The notes beneath the pieces were generated by a model. The model searched no databases and was not told the DNA's origin. It saw only the letters and a list, made by a program, of their open reading frames with translations. From Nemertoderma westbladi (Eukaryota > Xenacoelomorpha > Nemertodermatida > Nemertodermatidae), in assembly GCA_032718475.1 (NCBI GenBank), contig JAUCBJ010008649.1, forward strand, positions 1 to 33,550: DNA of 33,550 nucleotides, read 5' to 3'. Positions 30,475 to 33,550 of this stretch are shown in pieces. Within the stretch, counting starts at the first letter, position 1. Each line of letters starts with the position of its first letter. The position numbers and the translations under genes were made by a program.

Positions 30475-32760
30475 CTCTCAAAGCTGCTCAGAGACCTTTG
30501 TGCGGCATGATAAACGCTGACAAGTGATGTTGAAACCATTCAGAGACCTTTGTGCAGCATGATAAATGCTGAAAAGAGCTGTTGAGACTGTTCAGAGATC
30601 TTCAAGCAGCTTGAGAAGGACTGAAAATAGGTTTTAAACTTTCAGGCCTTCGCGCAGAATGTGAAATACTGAAAAGAGTGATAAAACTGTTCAGTGTTCA
30701 AATTTCTGTTGAAACTGTCCAGAGGCCTTCGTGCAGCATGAGAAATGCTGAAATGGAAATGGGCTGTTGAAATGAAACTGTTAAAAGGCCTTCGTGCAGC
30801 ATGAGAAATAATGCAAAGAGCTGATAAAACTGTTCAGAGGCCTTCATGCGGTATGAAAATAACATTTGAAGTTGTTCAGACTCAGAGGGCTTTGTGCAAT
30901 ATGAGAATGCCGAAAATAGCTGCTGAAACTGTTCAGATGAGGCCTTCATAACAAAAAAAAAATGATAAATGCTGCATGATAAATGCTGAAAAGGGCTGTT
31001 GAAACTGCTAAAAGGCCTTCATGGAGAATGAGAAATTCTGAAAAGAGCTGATAAAACTGTTCAGAGTCCTTCATGCAGCATGATAAATGCTGAAAATAAT
31101 ATTTGAAGTTGTTCAGAGGGTTTCATGCAATATGAGAATGCCGAAAATAGCTATTGAAACTGTTCAGAGGCCTTCATGCAGAATGATAAATGCTGAAAAG
31201 GGCTGTTGAAACTGCCAAAAGGCCTTCATGCAGCATGACAAATACTGAAAAGAGCTGATAAAACTGTTCAGAGTCCTTCATGCAGCATGATAAATGCTGA
31301 AAAGGGCTGTTGAAACTGCTAAAAGGCCTTCATGCAGCATGAGAAATACTGAAAAGAGCTGATAAAACTGTTCAGAGTCCTTCATGCAGCATGATAAATG
31401 CTTAAAATAACATTTTAAGTTGTTCAGAGGGCTTCATGCAATATGAGAATGCCGAAAATAGCTATTGAAACTGTTCAGAGGCTTTCATGCAGCATGATAA
31501 ATGCTGAAAAGGGCTGTTGAAACTGCTAAAAGGCCTTCATGCAGCATGAGAAACACTGAAAAGAGCTCATAAAACTGTTCAGAATCCTTCATGCAGCGAT
31601 GATAAATGCTGAAAAGGGCTGTTGAACTGCCAAAAGGCCTTCATGCAGCATGAGAAATACTGAAAAGAGCTGATAAAACTGTTCAGAGTCCTTCATGCAG
31701 CATGATAAATGCTGAAAATAACATTTGAAGTTGTTCAGAGGGCTTCATGCAATATGAGAATGCCGAAAATAGCTGTTGAAACTGTTCAGAGGCCTTCATG
31801 CAGCATGATAAATGCTGAAAAGGGCTGTTGAAACTGCTTAAAAGGCCTTCATGCAGCATGAGAAATACTGAAAAGAGCTGATAAAACTGTTCAGAGTCCT
31901 TCATGCAGCATGATAAATGCTGAAAATAACATTTGAAGTTGTTCAGAGGGCTTCAGTGCAATATGAGAATGCCGAAAATAGCTGTTGAAACTGTTCAGAT
32001 GCCTTCGTGCAGCATGATAAATGCTGAAAAGGGCTGTTGAAACTGTTAAAAGGCCTTCATGCAGCATGAGAAATACTGAAAAGAGCTGATAAAACTGTTC
32101 AGAGTCCTCAAGGCAGCATGATAAATGCTGAAAATAACATTTGAAGTTGTTCAGAGGACTTCGTGCAATTTGAGAATGCCGAAAATAGCTGTCGAATCTG
32201 TTCAGAGGCCTTCGTGCAGCATGAGAAATGCTGAAAAGAGCTGTTGAAACTGTTAAAAGCCCTCGTGCAGCATGAAAAATACTGAAAAGAGCTCATAAAA
32301 CTGTTCAGAATCCTTCATGCAGCATGATAAATGCTGAAAAGAAAAAAGTTGAAATTGTTCCGGGGGCTTCGTGCAACATGATAAATGTTGGAAATAGCTG
32401 TTAGAACTACTCAGAGACCTTCACGCAGCATGAGAAAGGCTGAAAAGAGCTGTTGAAACTATTAAAATGAATTCGTAAAGCATGATAAATGCTGAAATGA
32501 GCTGTTTAAATTGTTCCGAGGCCTTTCTGCAGCTTGATAAATACTGAAATAACTGCGAAATTGTCCAGGCCTTTGCGCAACATGGGAAATGCTTTGAAAC
32601 TGTAAAAGGTTTTGAAACTGTTCTGAAGCCTTCGCCTGTTTGCAGCTTTGCATCGTCGCAATTTTCCAACCATGCAAACACGAATTGTTGAAACAATTCC
32701 GAGGCCTTCGTGCAGCATGGGAAATGCTGAAAAGGACTGTTGAAACGGTTTATAAGGTAT
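30475..32760. repeat. Satellite array, ~52-bp monomers with higher-order repeats
   Basis: About 43 monomers follow the plan CCTTCATGCAGCATGATAAA then TGCTGAAAAG..CTGTTGAAACTG. Four variants (A, B, C, D) can be told apart. From about 31170 they run ABABCD (311 bp) twice, then ABCD (about 210 bp) twice. Monomers are more diverged at both edges, as expected where unequal exchange is rarer. CAGCATGATAAATGCTG in variants A and C is itself a 6-bp hairpin. Open frames on the minus strand through the array are a by-product of the repeat. Confidence 0.95.
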
Positions 32761-32990
32761 ACAGACAGATGCTGAAACCAAATGCCAAATAATATAAATG
32801 ATCAGACCATCCTGAAGACATACATTAGCATAGTCACTAGTGCCGGGGCCGTACTATTATATATCTCTCTCTATATACATACAGTACCTGAGTACCGGTA
32901 TTCTGATATTACTACAGGCAAATATAGCAGTATAGGTTGGCTAGGCTTATTCAAAACCCATACTGACATACTTTAAATCAATTCGATGAC
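32761..32990. other. Upstream region of TMEM18
   Basis: About 230 bp separate the satellite from the TMEM18 start codon. The promoter of TMEM18 should lie here or within the array. No clear TATA box or initiator was identified. An ATG at 32986 is out of frame with the gene. Confidence 0.4.
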
Positions 32991-33408
32991 ATGGAGAACT
33001 CTAACACGTATTCCTCCGCCGGAAAAATCATAGATATTTGGAGTTACTTCCAGAATATTGACTTCAAGGAACCATTTATACAAGGGATTATTGCCTTCCA
33101 TATTTTAGTTTTGTGTCTAACTGTACTATGTAAAAGAAGTTCGGTAGCGTTGGCAACTATTTTGGTTTTACTTTCTGCGACTCTGTATTCGGCGGAATGG
33201 ATCAACGAGATTGCAGCCCGCCACTGGAAACTATACGCTTCCCAACAATATTTCGACTCCAGTGGTATGTTTATCTCTTTGGTGTTTTCATTCCCGGGCT
33301 TTAATCAACATTTTTATTGTTGTGTTGATTTTAGTTTTTGATTCCGTTAATCTGATGGTTATTTCGAAAAGAAAACAACTGCGTGAAAGTTCGAAGAAAG
33401 ATAAATAG
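32991..33408 (+). CDS. TMEM18: TMEM18, intronless, with apparent one-base frameshift
   Basis: TMEM18 is a small nuclear-envelope/ER membrane protein with three or more membrane segments; human variants near it associate with body mass. Hydrophobic segments are at about residues 30-47, 52-69 and 93-118. The family block [18 protein letters not shown] (85-102) is clear. Reading frame 3 carries the protein to about 33298; the rest ([14 protein letters not shown] to the lysine-rich end, stop 33406-33408) is in frame 1. One extra base in CCCGGG (33293-33298) explains the shift, so this is either an assembly error or a mutation that would truncate the third segment. The total of about 138 residues fits the family, and the basic KKDK tail is as expected. 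No intron is visible. ATG 32991 has G at -3 and +4. Confidence 0.85.
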
Positions 33409-33550
33409 ACAGCAGTTCGGGATTATCATTCAGGGCCGGTATCGTGTAACCGCGGATCTACAATGCAGTACGGAATTGATGAGAAAAATTTAACATATAA
33501 TATACCTCCTACTGCTACTATAATAATATAGCAATAACCACTATCAACCC
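33409..33550. other. 3' flank of TMEM18
   Basis: No gene is seen. CAGGGCCGG at 33431-33439 equals the first nine bases of one terminus of the hAT-type element at 12865-12879, so another such element may begin here and run out of the window. Confidence 0.3.

Noticed and set aside
30475-32760. CRISPR-like array
   Set aside because: There are repeats without unique spacers; this is a continuous tandem satellite in an animal genome.
30698-32781. Series of minus-strand open frames with repeated LHEGL/QQLFSAF peptides
   Set aside because: They are translations of the ~52-bp satellite; frames shift with monomer indels and show no gene-like start or end.

Overview
The window looks like nuclear DNA of an invertebrate animal. 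Five genes give readable, animal-type proteins: an Smr-domain protein, VBP1, ZNHIT2, SLC4A1AP/kanadaptin and TMEM18. Between them lie degenerate transposable elements of several animal classes (BEL/Pao LTR element, LINE scraps, hAT-type elements), minisatellites and a satellite array. The DNA is AT-rich and is sprinkled with the words AGGCCTA and ACCGGT. The species cannot be fixed from sequence alone. No prokaryotic features are seen.

Layout. 1-2377: the 3' part of a decayed BEL/Pao polyprotein (RNase H, integrase, DUF5641) with one frameshift and two nonsense codons. 2394-3960: a probable long terminal repeat, followed by a primer-binding-site-like sequence. 4096-8280: a large, broken, unrecognised coding region with a CCHC zinc knuckle, best read as a very long gag-like gene. 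8281-10700: non-coding DNA with short repeats and a reverse-transcriptase scrap. 10731-11243 (minus): an intronless Smr-domain protein with an MGNCICC acylation-type N-terminus. 12035-12879: a non-autonomous hAT-type element with a perfect 8-bp target duplication and a second inverted-repeat element nested inside. 13-15.5 kb: SINE-like, LINE-derived and tandem repeats.

Conserved genes. VBP1 (15656-16243, plus) converges on ZNHIT2 (18117-19298, minus), and SLC4A1AP (21605-23809, minus) lies behind ZNHIT2. All three are single uninterrupted reading frames. VBP1 is a subunit of prefoldin, which hands actin and tubulin to the CCT chaperonin. ZNHIT2 works with the R2TP/HSP90 machinery in U5 snRNP assembly. 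Kanadaptin is an FHA-domain nuclear protein linked to RNA processing. They are housekeeping genes but not an obvious operon, since the spacings are kilobases and are filled with repeats.

Right third. 23.8-33 kb is repeat country: LINE remnants, an orphan hAT-type end, a 1.95-kb inverted-repeat element (27619-29570) whose ends are built from GTCCAAWWTTGGAC palindromes, a similar palindrome cluster at 30.16 kb, and a 2.3-kb satellite array (30475-32760) of ~52-bp monomers with clear higher-order structure. That array stops about 230 bp before TMEM18 (32991-33408), which is complete and intronless but carries an apparent one-base insertion in CCCGGG.

Family assignments are from recognition of motifs; no database search was run.
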